This document shows positions 47,176-58,891 of a stretch of DNA of 64,000 nt, piece by piece. How positions within the stretch are numbered: the stretch's first letter is position 1; every line of letters begins with the position of its first letter. Below the pieces are notes generated by a model. The model searched no databases. It worked only from the letters and a program-made list of their open reading frames with translations, and was not told the DNA's origin. Origin of the DNA: Ceratothoa steindachneri (taxonomy: Eukaryota > Arthropoda > Malacostraca > Isopoda > Cymothoidae); NCBI GenBank assembly GCA_963969495.1, contig OZ018318.1:175324294-175388293 (forward strand), in the 5' to 3' direction. A program made the translations under genes and the position numbers.

Positions 47176-49170
47176 TATTATTAGCTTCAAGAATAAAACA
47201 ACGAATCAGGAGGATCTCAGAGCAGCAAGAGACCCCAGAGTTATTTAACCTTAGCCCATCGACGTGTGCACACGCTCTGGTCCCTCGTCAACTCCTGATC
47301 CATTGTCTTTTGGATATCCTTGACTAAACAAAGACTACGGTAGTCAACCCCTACTTGAGTATTTTATTTGATAAGCGGCACTTATCAGGCAAAAAGAATC
47401 ATTAGATCACCACACTCCTCAGAAACCTTCCTCAAAACGAAAACGAGGAAATCAAAGAAAAAACCCGAATCTAAAGCTAAAAGGATTTGGAAGGTTAAAT
47501 AGACGAATAATAAAGAGTTTAAAAAACTCCCGAAAGCTGAGATGTAGTGTTCTGAAGCTTAGACCGATCGAAGATACCTCTTGTTTCTGTCTCCCCTGTG
47601 GAGAAGTAAAGTGATACTTTACGGATTCGGAGTGAAGCACCCCTCCGCCCAGCAATGAAGGGAGCGGGGAATTCTCTGGACTTTGGGGTCCCACTGCGAC
47701 TAGACTGGAATGAGAAAGCCGACAAAGGGAAAATCATTGATACTATTTTCGGGAAACTGGCGATCGGATTAAAAAAACTAATCGAGGCAACCATAAGCTA
47801 CAACGCGATTTGCCACACACAGACGGTAAGGAAGGCTATCCTATGCAAACGAGTTGACCCAAGGGCATCGCAAGAAATCAAGAATGGGCAGAGGTGATCG
47901 AAGTAATTAAATTTCAGAACCTCACCCGCGTGTTTAAAATCGTGTTTAGAGAAATGGAGATGGCGGCCAAGGCGAAGCAACAGGACTAAACTATTTTCCA
48001 TGATAATCACCCTAAAGCAGATTGATAAAGAGAGATTCTTTGAGATGTTCTCTTGCTTCTCCTGCTGCAAGGTCAAAGAACACCCTACTAGTGGCTGCCC
48101 AGACAAGGTAAACGCTAAGGTCCGCTCACAGTGCACACAAACGCGCCACGACTGGATTCACTTCGTTAACAAAACTAAGATGTGCATTAACTGCGCTGGT
48201 CCCCACCGCACCTCGAGCATGCAGTGCCCAGTCAGGAAGAAACACATAAGAAAGAAGAGAGTAGCGTCTGACAAGCCGAACATCTCTTATCCAACATCCA
48301 CCAAGATCCCATCACAAACTAACACAACGCTGGCACAACCCCGAATAGTCTTACAGCGCACCGATACCAGCCCTCCTAAAATGCTAGCATGCATTCTCCA
48401 CGCGCATGTGATTAACCTAGCCTACCCGGGTTGATTCAATCCAGAGGTGAACAAATGCTGGCTGCAAATGGCCTGAAATCTATCACGTCCCTGCCAACCC
48501 ACAGTCAGACAAAGTTCTCTCGGCAACATGCAACCAAGGATCACAAGCAGAACCAGTAAAGCCAACGAAAGAAAAAAATCCTACAAAAATGTGCCTACAG
48601 AGACCGGACATGAGCCTGCAGCTGAACAAACACCTCTGCCTAAAGAAGGTAAAAAAGAAAAACAAAGAAGAACTGAGAAAACAAGAAGAGGAAGCAGAAC
48701 GAGTACCAGAGCAGGAAAAACACGAACTCGACGGAAAGGGTATTAAACTCACCTTTGCCCTCAACAAAAGGACAACTCAGCAAAGAGAGGTACTCATTGA
48801 GGAGGTGGCCTAGGACTAAACGGAGGCTACATTAAGTGGTGCTATGACTCATCTTTTGACGAAGATTCGGTCAAGGCAGCCTTACTGAAATGCAAACTAA
48901 GTCTGTACGACGACAACTTCAAGCTCTACGAGCTATCCTTCTTCAATAACTACGATCAGGCATAGCAACCCAGCCGCAATGGGACAATTAGTATTTCAGT
49001 AAAACGTAGAAAATAATAAAAGATCCCGTAGTGGGAGAAAATTAATAAAAAATACGAAAATATAAACAAAATAACAAATGGCGATGGCCCATTGACAGGG
49101 CGCCCACACACCTTTCTGACTAATACTTCCTTTCTTTTCTCACTGTTACCCTCCACCCTCTCATCCAAAC
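47176..49170 (+). mobile_element. LINE-type retrotransposon remnant carrying ORF1 only
   Basis: A GC-richer segment with an upstream untranslated-like part (47210-47640), a broken ORF1, and about 200 bases of downstream sequence before AT-rich DNA resumes. No reverse transcriptase or endonuclease sequence is seen after ORF1. It could be a non-autonomous derivative or a deleted copy. The boundaries are approximate. Confidence 0.5.
47655..48963 (+). pseudogene. LINE-type ORF1 (zinc-knuckle gag-like protein)
   Basis: Open pieces in one frame at 47655-47897 and 48000-48434, then a shifted frame at 48589-48813 and a last piece to the TAG at 48963. 48000-48434 encodes CFSCCKVKEHPTSGC, a CTQTRHDW block and CINCAGPHRTSSMQCPVRKK, a CX2CX3HX6C knuckle followed by a basic tail, the arrangement found in ORF1 proteins of I/Nimb/R1-type LINEs. 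48589-48813 is a lysine- and glutamate-rich coiled region. The end has a GGYIKWCYD segment. Gag of a BEL or copia element is an alternative. Confidence 0.6.
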
Positions 49171-50050
49171 TCATCCCTATCTTATTCTATATTACTCTTT
49201 CAAGTTTCAAGTTCTAAAATAGACTTTTACTTTTAATACAGTCATTCCTTAACTAAGCGCCTAAAAATAATTCACTATTTTTCACCTCTCAAAAAATCCC
49301 GTTCTCAAATTATAGTAAGTGAAAATAATTATTTGAGCTATAGAGTTAAAATTAAATTTAAAAGAAGTAAGATATTAAGGGGTCCACCGTTTGTAAAGTC
49401 AAACTCGAGCCTAAGAAAGCATTCTTTCTAAGGCTCTTTCGGCATTAGATACCAAAAATGTGAAGGGTATATTCCGTAACCTCGAATATTCTAACGTTAT
49501 TATCTCAACTAAACTCAAGCCATTTATGTAATAGAATTCCTAGAATTTTTAAACAGTAAAGTCATATATCGAATAGTAGATAAACTCTCACGCGAAAGGG
49601 TATTCTAGATTTAATTTTGAATAAAGACGATGTAACTAAAATTTTCCTATTTTAGAAAACACATTGGATCTGCGTTCACAAAATAATTCCGAAAAATTAG
49701 CTTAAATGAAATAAACAAATTATTGACTTTCAATTGTGGAATTTTGATATCTTCCGCTATTTGCGTTGACCATATATATTAGATGAAATTTATAACTTTG
49801 AAAAGGCAAGGGAAATCATTACTATGAAAAGAGAGGTGTACGTCACTCACAATTTAGAAAGATATAAATAGGCTAAGTTTTAGGTCTTTTCCCCGGATTT
49901 TTTATATTCAGTTAGAAATTTAAGCTACCTGCTTTCGTTCATATTATTATTCTATATTTATATATCAAAAATTAAAAAAAAATAGTAGAGACGGTCTAGC
50001 AACCTGTTTTACTTTATTCAGTTTTTAATATTTATTAATCTTCCCAGCTA
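49171..50050. other. AT-rich stretch without recognised features
   Basis: No frames over 60 codons beyond the LINE remnant and no transposon ends. Confidence 0.5.
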
Positions 50051-50180
50051 GTATACTCCTGTGGTTAGCGCGCTTGCCCGGTAATCGTTGGGCATCACGA
50101 TAGGGAGTTGGGGCTTGCCTTGGCTGACGTCCGCCTGATAAGCAACATATGTAACTTGATTGGAGGAGAGAAACCCCACA
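50051..50180 (+). repeat. Possible tRNA-derived SINE head
   Basis: An isolated GC-rich island in AT-rich DNA. TGGTTAGCGCG at 50062 fits a tRNA A box. TGCCC and GGGCA (about 50075-50094) could form an anticodon-like stem, with a 10-base loop rather than 7. GGGAGTTGGGGCT at 50103 is a poor B box. This is not a functional tRNA. A decayed tRNA-derived SINE is the most sensible reading, but no second copy is visible here. Confidence 0.35.
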
Positions 50181-52491
50181 AACTTTAACCTTAATTTATA
50201 ATTCACAAACAATCGTCATTATTCTGGATAGTGTGCCACTGGTGTTTACTGCCTTTCAGCATTTATTTTTCCACTTTTTATTGTATATCAAAATTATTGT
50301 GCTATCTGTATATCTAGTTTTTTGATATTTCAAGTGGGATTTCTTGGATAAATCTGGATATGTAAATGATTCTATAAAAATTCCGCAAATCCCCACCACC
50401 CTTCCTGAATTAAAAGATAAACTTTTCATATGGTCCCCTTTTAAAACTAAAAAAAGATTCACCAAAGGATCTATGAAAATTTATCGTTTAAGAGAAAGGT
50501 AAAAGATAAAGGAAGATATAGATAATTACGTGTAAGATAGCTAATCATGGAGCTAAGCATGGAGAATATTTTTTGAAAGAACGAGCCTGGAGCGATTACC
50601 CATACTTGAAACATTTGGATGCAATATAAGGTTCTGTTTTAATAAAATTCGCTCTTTTCAGCTTTAGTAAATATAACAGAAGACTTCTTGATTGTATCTT
50701 GTTTATGATTCCCCAAATTTCATCATGTTCCTCTAACCTAAATATTGCTTTGTCTCAATGTTTCTTCAATGTTTCATTTAAGCCAAAATATAAATTGACT
50801 TTACTAAAAATATGAATATTCGTAAACAAAGAAATGCCATTTTTTTATTATTTATCCCCCTTGACAAGTGTTTTAATAATAGAAGTTGATCTGGATTTGA
50901 GAGCAAAAACGAGAGATTTTTATCCTCATTTTAAATCAAATACGCTTATTAAGTTGAAAGAAAATACTAGAGTTGCGTTGTCTTTTGCTTAATCTGTAAT
51001 TGTTTGATTAATTTCAGAAGAAATTAGATCAGTGGACAGGATAAAGAATAATAGATTATGAATTAATTGATCCAAACTTCCAGATTCTCTGCCAAAGAGA
51101 ATATTTATCGAACATTGTGAATAGAAAAGGAATTCAGCCAGAAAATCTTTTGACAAATAGTGTCAATCCCGAATTGAGTTCTAAAGATTTAATGGAGTAG
51201 AAACGAATTTTAATTTTCGAATAATTCAATGTCTGAATCGTTAGAGAACAAAGTCACCTCTTTTCTGAACAATACGATGACCTTCCAAGGAAAGTTTATC
51301 CCATTAAAAATGAAAATAGAATGAATTTACTGCCAGAGTACAACATTGAAAATAGAATTCATGATGATTGAAATACTTTTAAAATAACAAAATGGTGTGG
51401 TCAAATTCATAATTCTATACAAAAAAGAATATAAATTGAAACACAAAAGACACGCATTTTCTCGAAATTCCTAAAATAAATATGAAAACTTGCCAGAATT
51501 CAGTAAACTGTATTGCAATCAAGAAATACGTTATCTATTCCTATTCAAATTATATAAACAATAATTGTGAGTTCAGAAAATTAAAAACTATTAAACATGA
51601 AGCGGAGTACAAAAAATAAATATTTATTCTACAGGGTAGGGAAGATAAACTTAAAAAATTACCACTGCAAGTGTCAGCCTTCGCATCAACTTGTAAGAAA
51701 ACACTTCATGCACGCGATCTAGAAAGCACCAGACTTGAGGCAACAAGAAGTATGTATTATAAAAAACTCAGCCATAATCTAAATGTATTCTAATTCTAGA
51801 ATATTTTATGATTTGATTCTTTTAATTTTCATTAAGATTTTATGCAATTCACCAGGTTGTGTTAATTTTTATAACTTCTTCAACTAAATTTGATATTTAT
51901 ATATATTACAATAACACACGAAATTCATTTCCCACTCTGAAGATATGATCCGTGCGAATCAGGAAAGGTTACTACATTTTATCGTGAATCATTATAAAAA
52001 GTGAGATTAACGCGAAATTGACCTCTTTTTTTTAATTCAATTAAAAACACAATATCCCTTATAATTTCATAAAAATTGATCCTATTCTTTTTATCGTATT
52101 CCACAGTTTGTATGAGTGTTAGTAAATTCTAGCGTATTCATGGAAAATAAATCATCGGTTTTGTATCATTTTAAAACTAAGGGTTTGTTCATGGTTTAAA
52201 TTAAATAAGATGATCAGCAAACAGATATTTATATAGTTAAGCAGAAATTAAAATGGTTTTAGCGATATCCTAAGCCATGTACCCAAGATGGTTTATACTC
52301 TTCTACCGCAAGAAGAAAAAGGATCAAATTTCAGATTATTTTTCTTGTACATTTACGAGCAATCTTCATACTCATTTTAACTCGGAATCTAAATTACGTG
52401 CTTCCTCATCTAGTACGTTTGATTGATATAGCTTTGATAGTACACAATGCTATTGCTTTTTCTCCAATATAACACACCTTTTTAGCCTTAC
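50181..52491. other. AT-rich stretch without recognised features
   Basis: Only low-complexity frames, the longest at 50256-50465 on the minus strand. Confidence 0.5.
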
Positions 52492-52569
52492 CTTCTTTGA
52501 AGAGGCTTTTTATCTGTGGTAATGTGTGGATGGCATCTTCGTCACTTTCAATTCGCTCTCTAATAGGAA
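52492..52569 (-). CDS. Candidate internal host exon, 78 bp, phase 1-1
   Basis: On the minus strand a strong acceptor (pyrimidine tract TTGACTTTTCTTTCTACAG) precedes 52569, and a strong donor (AAAGAAG then GTAAGG) follows 52492. The exon is 78 bp, a multiple of three, with the same phase at both ends, and is open in the matching frame: PIRERIESDEDAIHTLPQ then IKSLFKE. It is acidic and polar and unlike the surrounding AT-rich frames. I do not recognise the protein. Neighbouring exons would lie far away or outside the window, so the region may be a large intron. Confidence 0.45.
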
Positions 52570-55260
52570 CTGTAGAAAGAAAAGTCAAAATCGTTGAAAA
52601 GAAAACAAACCAAAAACAGAGCCTATTCCTTCCTTTACATATTCTTAATTTTTTTAATATTCTTTGAAATTATCCTCATAGTTTTATTATATTTTTCGCC
52701 CTCTCTCCTCCTTATATTTTGGTTTTAACTTAAGTGCCCCTGTATATTTGGTGGCTGATTTCTGGGTACTCTTAATATTTCGAAGAATTAACACCAAAAA
52801 AGGATATTCGCGAAAACACGCCCATTAACTAATAAGGTTCCTTACGAAGTACTGATAGTAAGATTTACGGATGCACCGAAGTATATTTAGATACAAACCA
52901 TACCTGTACTACTTCTCCTTACAGGATAAGCTGCCCACAAATTCGTTTGTTTTCATATTTAAGTTGGGTTTATTTTTATTTATTAGAATAGGTTCTGTGA
53001 TATTCAACCTTTGCTCGGTTTAGATTTTTAAATTACTGCCTTTGTATTATGGCTCCTTTCAAATCTTTTTTAAATTTGCTTGGTTTAAAGAAATGTTTAT
53101 ATACGTAGATTATGAGAGTGTTCATGATATAACCGAAAACGAAGCTCTCCAGACTACTCCATTACATTTAAATTTGTATATAACGTCATACATTTTCGCT
53201 CCTTTTTCTTATTTCTGAATAACTTGTTAATGTTAAATCGTTACAATAACCGTCGATCTTAATTTGTGCATTATCACTTTAGCCTTTATTTGTTCTTTAA
53301 TCATTTTCTTAGTGACGATTGGTCTTTTTTTTCATTTTAGTCGTATTTTTTATTGAAAATATAAGTAAATTTTCTTCTTGATCTCTTTTATTCTTTTGCA
53401 TTATTATAGGCCATTAATAGTGTTATAACTAGTGTTTTGATAATATAGTGTGGGAAGTAGATGTTAATCAGGTTCATTTTTATATTTTTATTTCTTTGTC
53501 ACATAAGTTCAAAGTTGAACAGCATTAGGAGGCAGCTTTAATTAATGATGTTATTATGCATACTTTCTCGAGAATAGGCCCTGAATTTCATGTACACTCC
53601 TTTGTCTTTTCCATATTTTTTCTGTATTAATGTTCATTGTATTTTCTATAGAAAGTTAAATTTGTAAGAAGCGGAAAGTATTACTTTTATCTAATATTCT
53701 GAAAAATAAAAATAAAAAACTTTTCAAAATATCGCACAACATTTTAATGGAAAACTTTTGTCGTGAAGACGCCCACAAGGTCTTCTTTGAAGTTATTTAT
53801 TATGAATCCAAGATAGAAGACCTTTTTCTTACCGGAGTTCACCTTTGATTGGTTTTCTAGGTAACTTTTAAAGCCTATTTTCAAATTCGTTTTATTTTAG
53901 TTCTTAAATTACTTCTTATTGCTTCTCGTATAGCTTCGATGCTTTGGAAAATTACTGAGTTATGCACTTTAGGCACTTTATTTGCCAGAAGCCTACATCA
54001 GGTCGCATTGGTTTTTGCCTAAAATATACACTTGGGATAAAAGTATTCCTCTCTCCCACGAATTCTTATCAGAGTATCTTTGAATATCTCAAAAGGATTT
54101 AACCTTTCTCTACACATTTGATGCTGTATGTAGCTCTTCTACATGTCATTTTATTTTAAAAATTGTGCAATCTTGATTCTAGATTAAGCATCTTCTTTGG
54201 CTTCTAGGTTGAGATCATTTGTGAAAGAGTAGAGTATGTGATGGTATTGATGTTTTCTTGGGAATCTGATGCTCACTAATTTTATTAAAGAAAAAGGTGA
54301 TGGAAGATTTTGAAGACGAAGGAGAAGGAATAAAAGAAATCTCTCACAAATTATAGTTTGAAACAATCAATTCTTTGAAATCGAGGTTTTTTTTATTAAA
54401 CATTGTCTACCAGGAATTTAAAAATTAATTATGGAAAAGTTATGTTACATTCACTAATTGAACTACTATGTGATTGCATTCTATTTTAATTTTTGTAGTT
54501 TCTAGTTGGCCGTGAAGGAGGTCACATCGAGAAAAGAAAATGTAAAGAAATTTAAGACTCAATAAGACTGCAATAAAAGGATCGGGAGGCTAAGTCTTAC
54601 GTAGAAACGTGGCTTTTGGAACTTCTTTTAGAGGCATTTTCCCAGCAGTAAATGAGACGAGCCTATAACGTTGATGAAAGTTTTCATTTTTTTAGCTACT
54701 TACAAGGTTATCTATGTAATAAAATTGCAAATAACAGTCTGCAGCAATATATTTGCTTTGCTTTCTATAATTAATTTACCTTAAATGTCTGCTGTAGATA
54801 ACGCATCTAAGAGCTAAAAAAAAATTCAAAGTCGCATAGAGGATCTAACAATAATAAAGCTCCTTCATTAAGAGGCGAGATTTATTTTCATAGTGCGCTG
54901 ATAATTCTGCGTAAATTCTGAATTTGTTTTTTCAATCGCGTTATTGATATCAGGAAACTCTATCACTTTATTTTTATTTTCATATAAATTCTTTTTATCC
55001 TAATGTATTACATTATTGAGCTGTTAGGTTTCAAGTAATACAGATAATACCGGTTATTGCAATAAGCTGAAAAATGTCACAGACCTATGTATAATTACAC
55101 TGTGTATCATAATTTCACTTTTGTCTTTTCCTTGGGTTAAAAAGGGTTATTTCCCAATTGTTTGTGGCTCTATTAAATAAAAAAAGGCAATTAACACCTG
55201 GACAGCAAGAGAGGTTCTCTTACATTACATATAGATTCCGCACCAATTTGCTGGAAAATA
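52570..55260. other. AT-rich stretch, possibly intronic
   Basis: No recognised element. A short plus frame at about 54275-54356 (KKVMEDFEDEGEGIKEISHK then a stop) follows a weak acceptor (TTTTATTAAAG); too short to call. Confidence 0.4.
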
Positions 55261-55272
55261 AACTGTAGAGCT

Positions 55273-55324
55273 TTCTAGAACATTCGAGAATTTTTTATAT
55301 GTTTGAAGAATTTCTAGAACATTC
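55273..55324 (+). promoter_or_regulatory. Heat-shock-element motifs, two clusters
   Basis: 55273-55290 is TTCTAGAACATTCGAGAA, four alternating TTC and GAA units at 5-bp spacing, a textbook heat shock factor site. 55312-55324 repeats three units (TTCTAGAACATTC). The two share the 14-bp string TTTCTAGAACATTC, 39 bp apart. They lie about 160 bp upstream of the first family-like codons of the transposon-associated gene below. Binding is inferred only from the match. Confidence 0.55.
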
Positions 55325-55439
55325 TCGCAAAGATGATAGCTGTATAACCACAAAGAATGTGTATTTAAAAGATCAATTTAACTCTTGCTGTCACAGCGTC
55401 CTCATCGTCATTTGTTGCAAATTGAAGCATTCGGCACAC

Positions 55440-57115
55440 ATCGAATCAAGAGGTTGTAAGCACTTGACAGACGCGTTTTGCTATGTCTGTGTCGGGATTA
55501 TTAAGAAAAGAACGAAATAGTACTCTGTTTGAAGCCCACAAGGCATATTTATGCATGCCAGTTGTAGTTCAAGTCAAACCTCGGGCACTTCATTTCAGCT
55601 GCGAGCAATGCAAAAGTACGCTGAAATGTAGTATATATATATATATAAATATTTTTTATTTATTTTGATACTGTATTTTTCAAATATTTGTAGTTTTATA
55701 TTTATACTTATGTTTTCATTTTGTTATTTTACAGGACGGCACAGAGGAGAAAAGGGGGCTATGGATTTCACAATCGCACGAATTTGAAGTGAACCAACTG
55801 ACCACTCAAGCAATTGTTTCTTCTTCATGATGAATGTTTCCTAACGTTGAGCAAGCAAAACTGCGTCTGTTCTCATGTATTCAGACCTTAGTAATCTATT
55901 GTACCAGTGACACGCATTTCTGAGTTCCCGCACCCACTGCTCCAAAAAGAGATCAGCAGTTTTTACAAATAAAAGCAGCGTGGAAGAGGATGAATTCATT
56001 GATCCAGATTTAAGAGGTGCAACTCAGAAGAGAAGTCCATACGACCCAAACCAAAAAGATCTCAACACCCTACTCAGAGATCTTGGTCTCACAAAGTCCA
56101 ATGCCGAGCATTTAACTTCGAGACTCACGCAGTGGGATTTGTAAGATTACAGTGTGCAAATATCAGGTAAGAGAAACCGTCATCATTGTTTTTCAAGCTA
56201 TTTTACACGTCAAGATGAGCTTTGGTTTTGTCATAATGTGACCGGTATGTTTGAGGAAATCGAATCGCGTGTAATCCCACCGAGTGGAGCCTCTTCATTG
56301 ACAGCTCATCCAAGAGCCTCAGGGCAATACTACTTCATAACGGGAAGATGTATCTATCTCTTCCCCCCCTTGCTCACTTGCTCCAGTTTAAAGAGGAATA
56401 CAGCAGTGTCAAGATCTTTCTAGATGCATTGAAATATGAAGTATGAAGAGTACGGTTAGGAACTTATCGGAGACTTAAAAATCGTGGTCTTCTTGGTGGG
56501 TCTCCAAGGTGTCTTTACCAGGTTTCGTTAATATCTTTGCCTTTGGGAGAGCAAGGATACCCTGGCACACTACGATTAGCAGGATGGTCCACAACGAACC
56601 GAGTTTATTGTTGAGAGAAACAACGTCAAATGGGAACCTTAGTTGGACCCCCTAAAAGTACAGTTTCCTCCTTAGGCACTTAAAATTTGGCCTTATGAAA
56701 CAATTTATCAGAGCTCTAGATGAGGATTCTACAGCTTTCAAGTATGTCTAATGTTTCTTTCTTAAGCTATCTCCGGCAAAGGTGGAAGCCGGGGTCTTCA
56801 TCGGTCCACAAATAAAAAAAATTATGGAGTACAAGAAGTTTCCCGTGAAGCTTACTAGGACGAAAATTCCCGCGTGCCACATCTTTATCACAGTGGTTCT
56901 GAGCTTCATAGGTAATCACAAAGCTGAAAACTCTGTAGAGTTTGTTGAGAATTTGGTGAGAAACTACGGCAAGATGGATTGCAGGATATACCTGAAATTG
57001 CATATTCTTGACGCTCATCTTGATAAAATTAAGAACATGGGAGTGTATTCCGAGGAGCATGGCGAGCGTATAATAAAAATCTCATGGGAGACTATATTTG
57101 GTGGCTGATTCGTTA
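55440..57115 (+). pseudogene. Unnamed repeat-associated protein (CYVCG family), decayed with intron
   Basis: From memory, arthropod and hydrozoan genomes carry many copies of an unnamed protein beginning with a CYVCG zinc-binding block. Here the order is preserved in several frames: DAFCYVCVGII, HKAYLCMPV, ALHFSCEQCKSTLK, REPTDHSSN-like, PYDPNQKDLNTLLRDLGLTK, HLTSRLTQWDL, FTRQDELWFCHNVTGMFEEI, FLVGLQG, then 56782-57108 with KAGVF-type VFIGPQIKKIMEYKKF, FIGNHKAENSVEFVENLV, NYGKMDCRIYLKLHILDAHL and YSEEHGER, and finally LMGDYIWWLIR. A GT-AG intron appears to lie at 55628-55734. Stops and frameshifts are frequent, and a small deletion follows EEHGER. Molecular role unknown; a transposase-like or cellular-derived repeat protein is likely. 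The minus-strand frame at 56767-57060 is a shadow. Confidence 0.7.
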
Positions 57116-57119
57116 AAGT

Positions 57120-58079
57120 AAATCACGGATAATTACTAATTTCTAATATTTTAATTGTCTCACTTATGTAATTCTAGAATAAATAAATGCTATTTCATGT
57201 TTTACTACCAAATAAATTCATAAAATAGGTAAAGGAGTAAGATGATTCGGGCAGGGTTAGAGGTCTTTAACAATGAATAACTTATAAGAAAGAAGTAAAT
57301 TTTTCAAGGAGATTTCAGTGGACCTTTACTCCAGTGACACGGAAGAAACTGGACCACGTCAGCCTAAAAGGCAAAGAAAGATACCTTTACAACTGAAATG
57401 TGAAGATAATTTAGGCGTAGAACAACTCTGATTCACCTTGCTGCCCAGTAGATAATTCAAATTTAACCACCCTGAAATCAATGACTGAATCCAAGTCAAT
57501 AGTAAAAATTATTTATGATAGTGTTATAATCTTATAATGATGGAAATGGATAGATATTTGTTCTGAAAATATATTTTACTTTGCGTCTTTATACTTTGCT
57601 GATAATAATACCCTAGACATTAATGAAGACTTAAAAAATATTATCTGAATAAAACATATTGCCTACGGCTTATATGATGAACTTCGCATTTTTGTTGAAT
57701 TAATGTATGAATATTTGGAGCTTGATGGATGCAAACACTTTATCCTTTTTGGTTTCAGGATTTGGTGAATAACAACGATCCCTAGCTATATGTAATTTGT
57801 TTGCAATGCTAATTGATATTTAAACTGTAATCTACTGTTTATCTAATAAAAGCATTTAAAATTGAAATAAAAGAACTTAACCCTTTCCAGATTTAGGAAA
57901 AGAAACACGTCCATACGAATGATAAAAAAAATTCTATAGGAAATTACCATTAGCTCATTCGATTATAGCAATAACAAAAACAATGAATACCTTTAATTTT
58001 CTGCCATTATAACAATAATTCTAGAAGGCATTAGCTATTGGACCTTTAGGTCACGATTCGTCATTAATCTAGTTAAGAA
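57120..58079. other. AT-rich stretch
   Basis: 57305-57435 has a coding-like plus frame (DLYSSDTEETGPRQPKRQRK) after a possible acceptor GAGATTTCAG; unassigned. The rest shows nothing recognisable. Confidence 0.35.
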
Positions 58080-58887
58080 AGTATAGAAAAGAGATATAGC
58101 AGAACTCAGCAAAAACTATTTGATGTATATGAAAAACTACACGCTGATTTCTCATCACAACATAGGCTGAAAATTAATGGAGTCTCAATAAAGATAAATT
58201 ATCCAGAGCACTCATTTATTTACACTATTCAGAAGCCAGACCGGTTTAGAAGCTAAAATAGAATTATTAGAGTGTTTTCTTTACATTAGAAAAGTCCGTC
58301 TATCAGCATCAGCCTATCTACAGATGGAAAATAGGTTGTTTACATCAAACACTAATCACCCTATCACGCAAGTCGCATGCGAAATTTTACAGTTGTGAGT
58401 GGAATATCAATGAGGAGTGTGGATAATATCTTCTTGGGGCCAATAAGTATAAACATGCATAGTTATAGGAGTGTTTGATCATTTTGCATTTTCTGGTAGT
58501 TTTGATTCATCATCTTTTAAATTTAAACTTTATAATTTGAATCACATTACTATCGACATAAACGGGAATGAAGTTGAAAGACCATTTGAATCAGACTATA
58601 CGGAAGATACAGATCCAGTTGCGTCAGGGGCTTTTTACTCGTTATATAACGATATAGGGTATATTGGAGATGGGCAGAGTATTGGATTTGCATATGATTA
58701 ATTTATAAAAAGTAAAAATATTTATTGCATTAATCTAAATTAGGACAAGAGTAATACAACAGGAACATTATCAGTAGAGCTACACTTTAAATCTTCCTTA
58801 ATAGAACCGGTCTCTCTTGTTATATATGCACAATTTAAGTCTGTTATTGAGAAAGATAAGTCTACCAACGTATTAGTTTATTCTTAA
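58080..58887 (+). pseudogene. Polinton/adintovirus-like penton (F54H12.2-like) gene, decayed
   Basis: The last part, 58471-58887, is in one frame. It has DHFAFSGSFD, FKFKLYNLNHITIDINGNEV, GAFYSLYNDIGYIGDGQ, then after two stops LSVELHFKSSL and VIYAQFKSVIEKDKSTNVL before TAA at 58885-58887. Upstream, in shifted frames from about 58080, LECFLYIRKVRLSASAYL and a NHPITQVACE segment are seen. This pattern (FNLNHYNL-type block, VDG, SFFSL, LRLEFKF, VY-EFDSIIEID) matches proteins annotated F54H12.2-like, which are the minor capsid or penton-base proteins of Maverick/Polinton elements and adintoviruses. It is an endogenous, non-functional copy with several stops. It sits four bases ahead of the protease gene, as expected for compact viral gene order. 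Confidence 0.65.
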
Positions 58888-58891
58888 TAAA

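Noticed and set aside
50062..50130. Functional tRNA gene
   Set aside because: The A-box-like string is good, but the B box is poor, the anticodon loop would be 10 bases, and no acceptor stem can be drawn. Kept only as a low-confidence SINE-like repeat.
56767..57060. Minus-strand 97-codon frame
   Set aside because: It is the antisense shadow of the well-supported plus-strand CYVCG-family C-terminal block.
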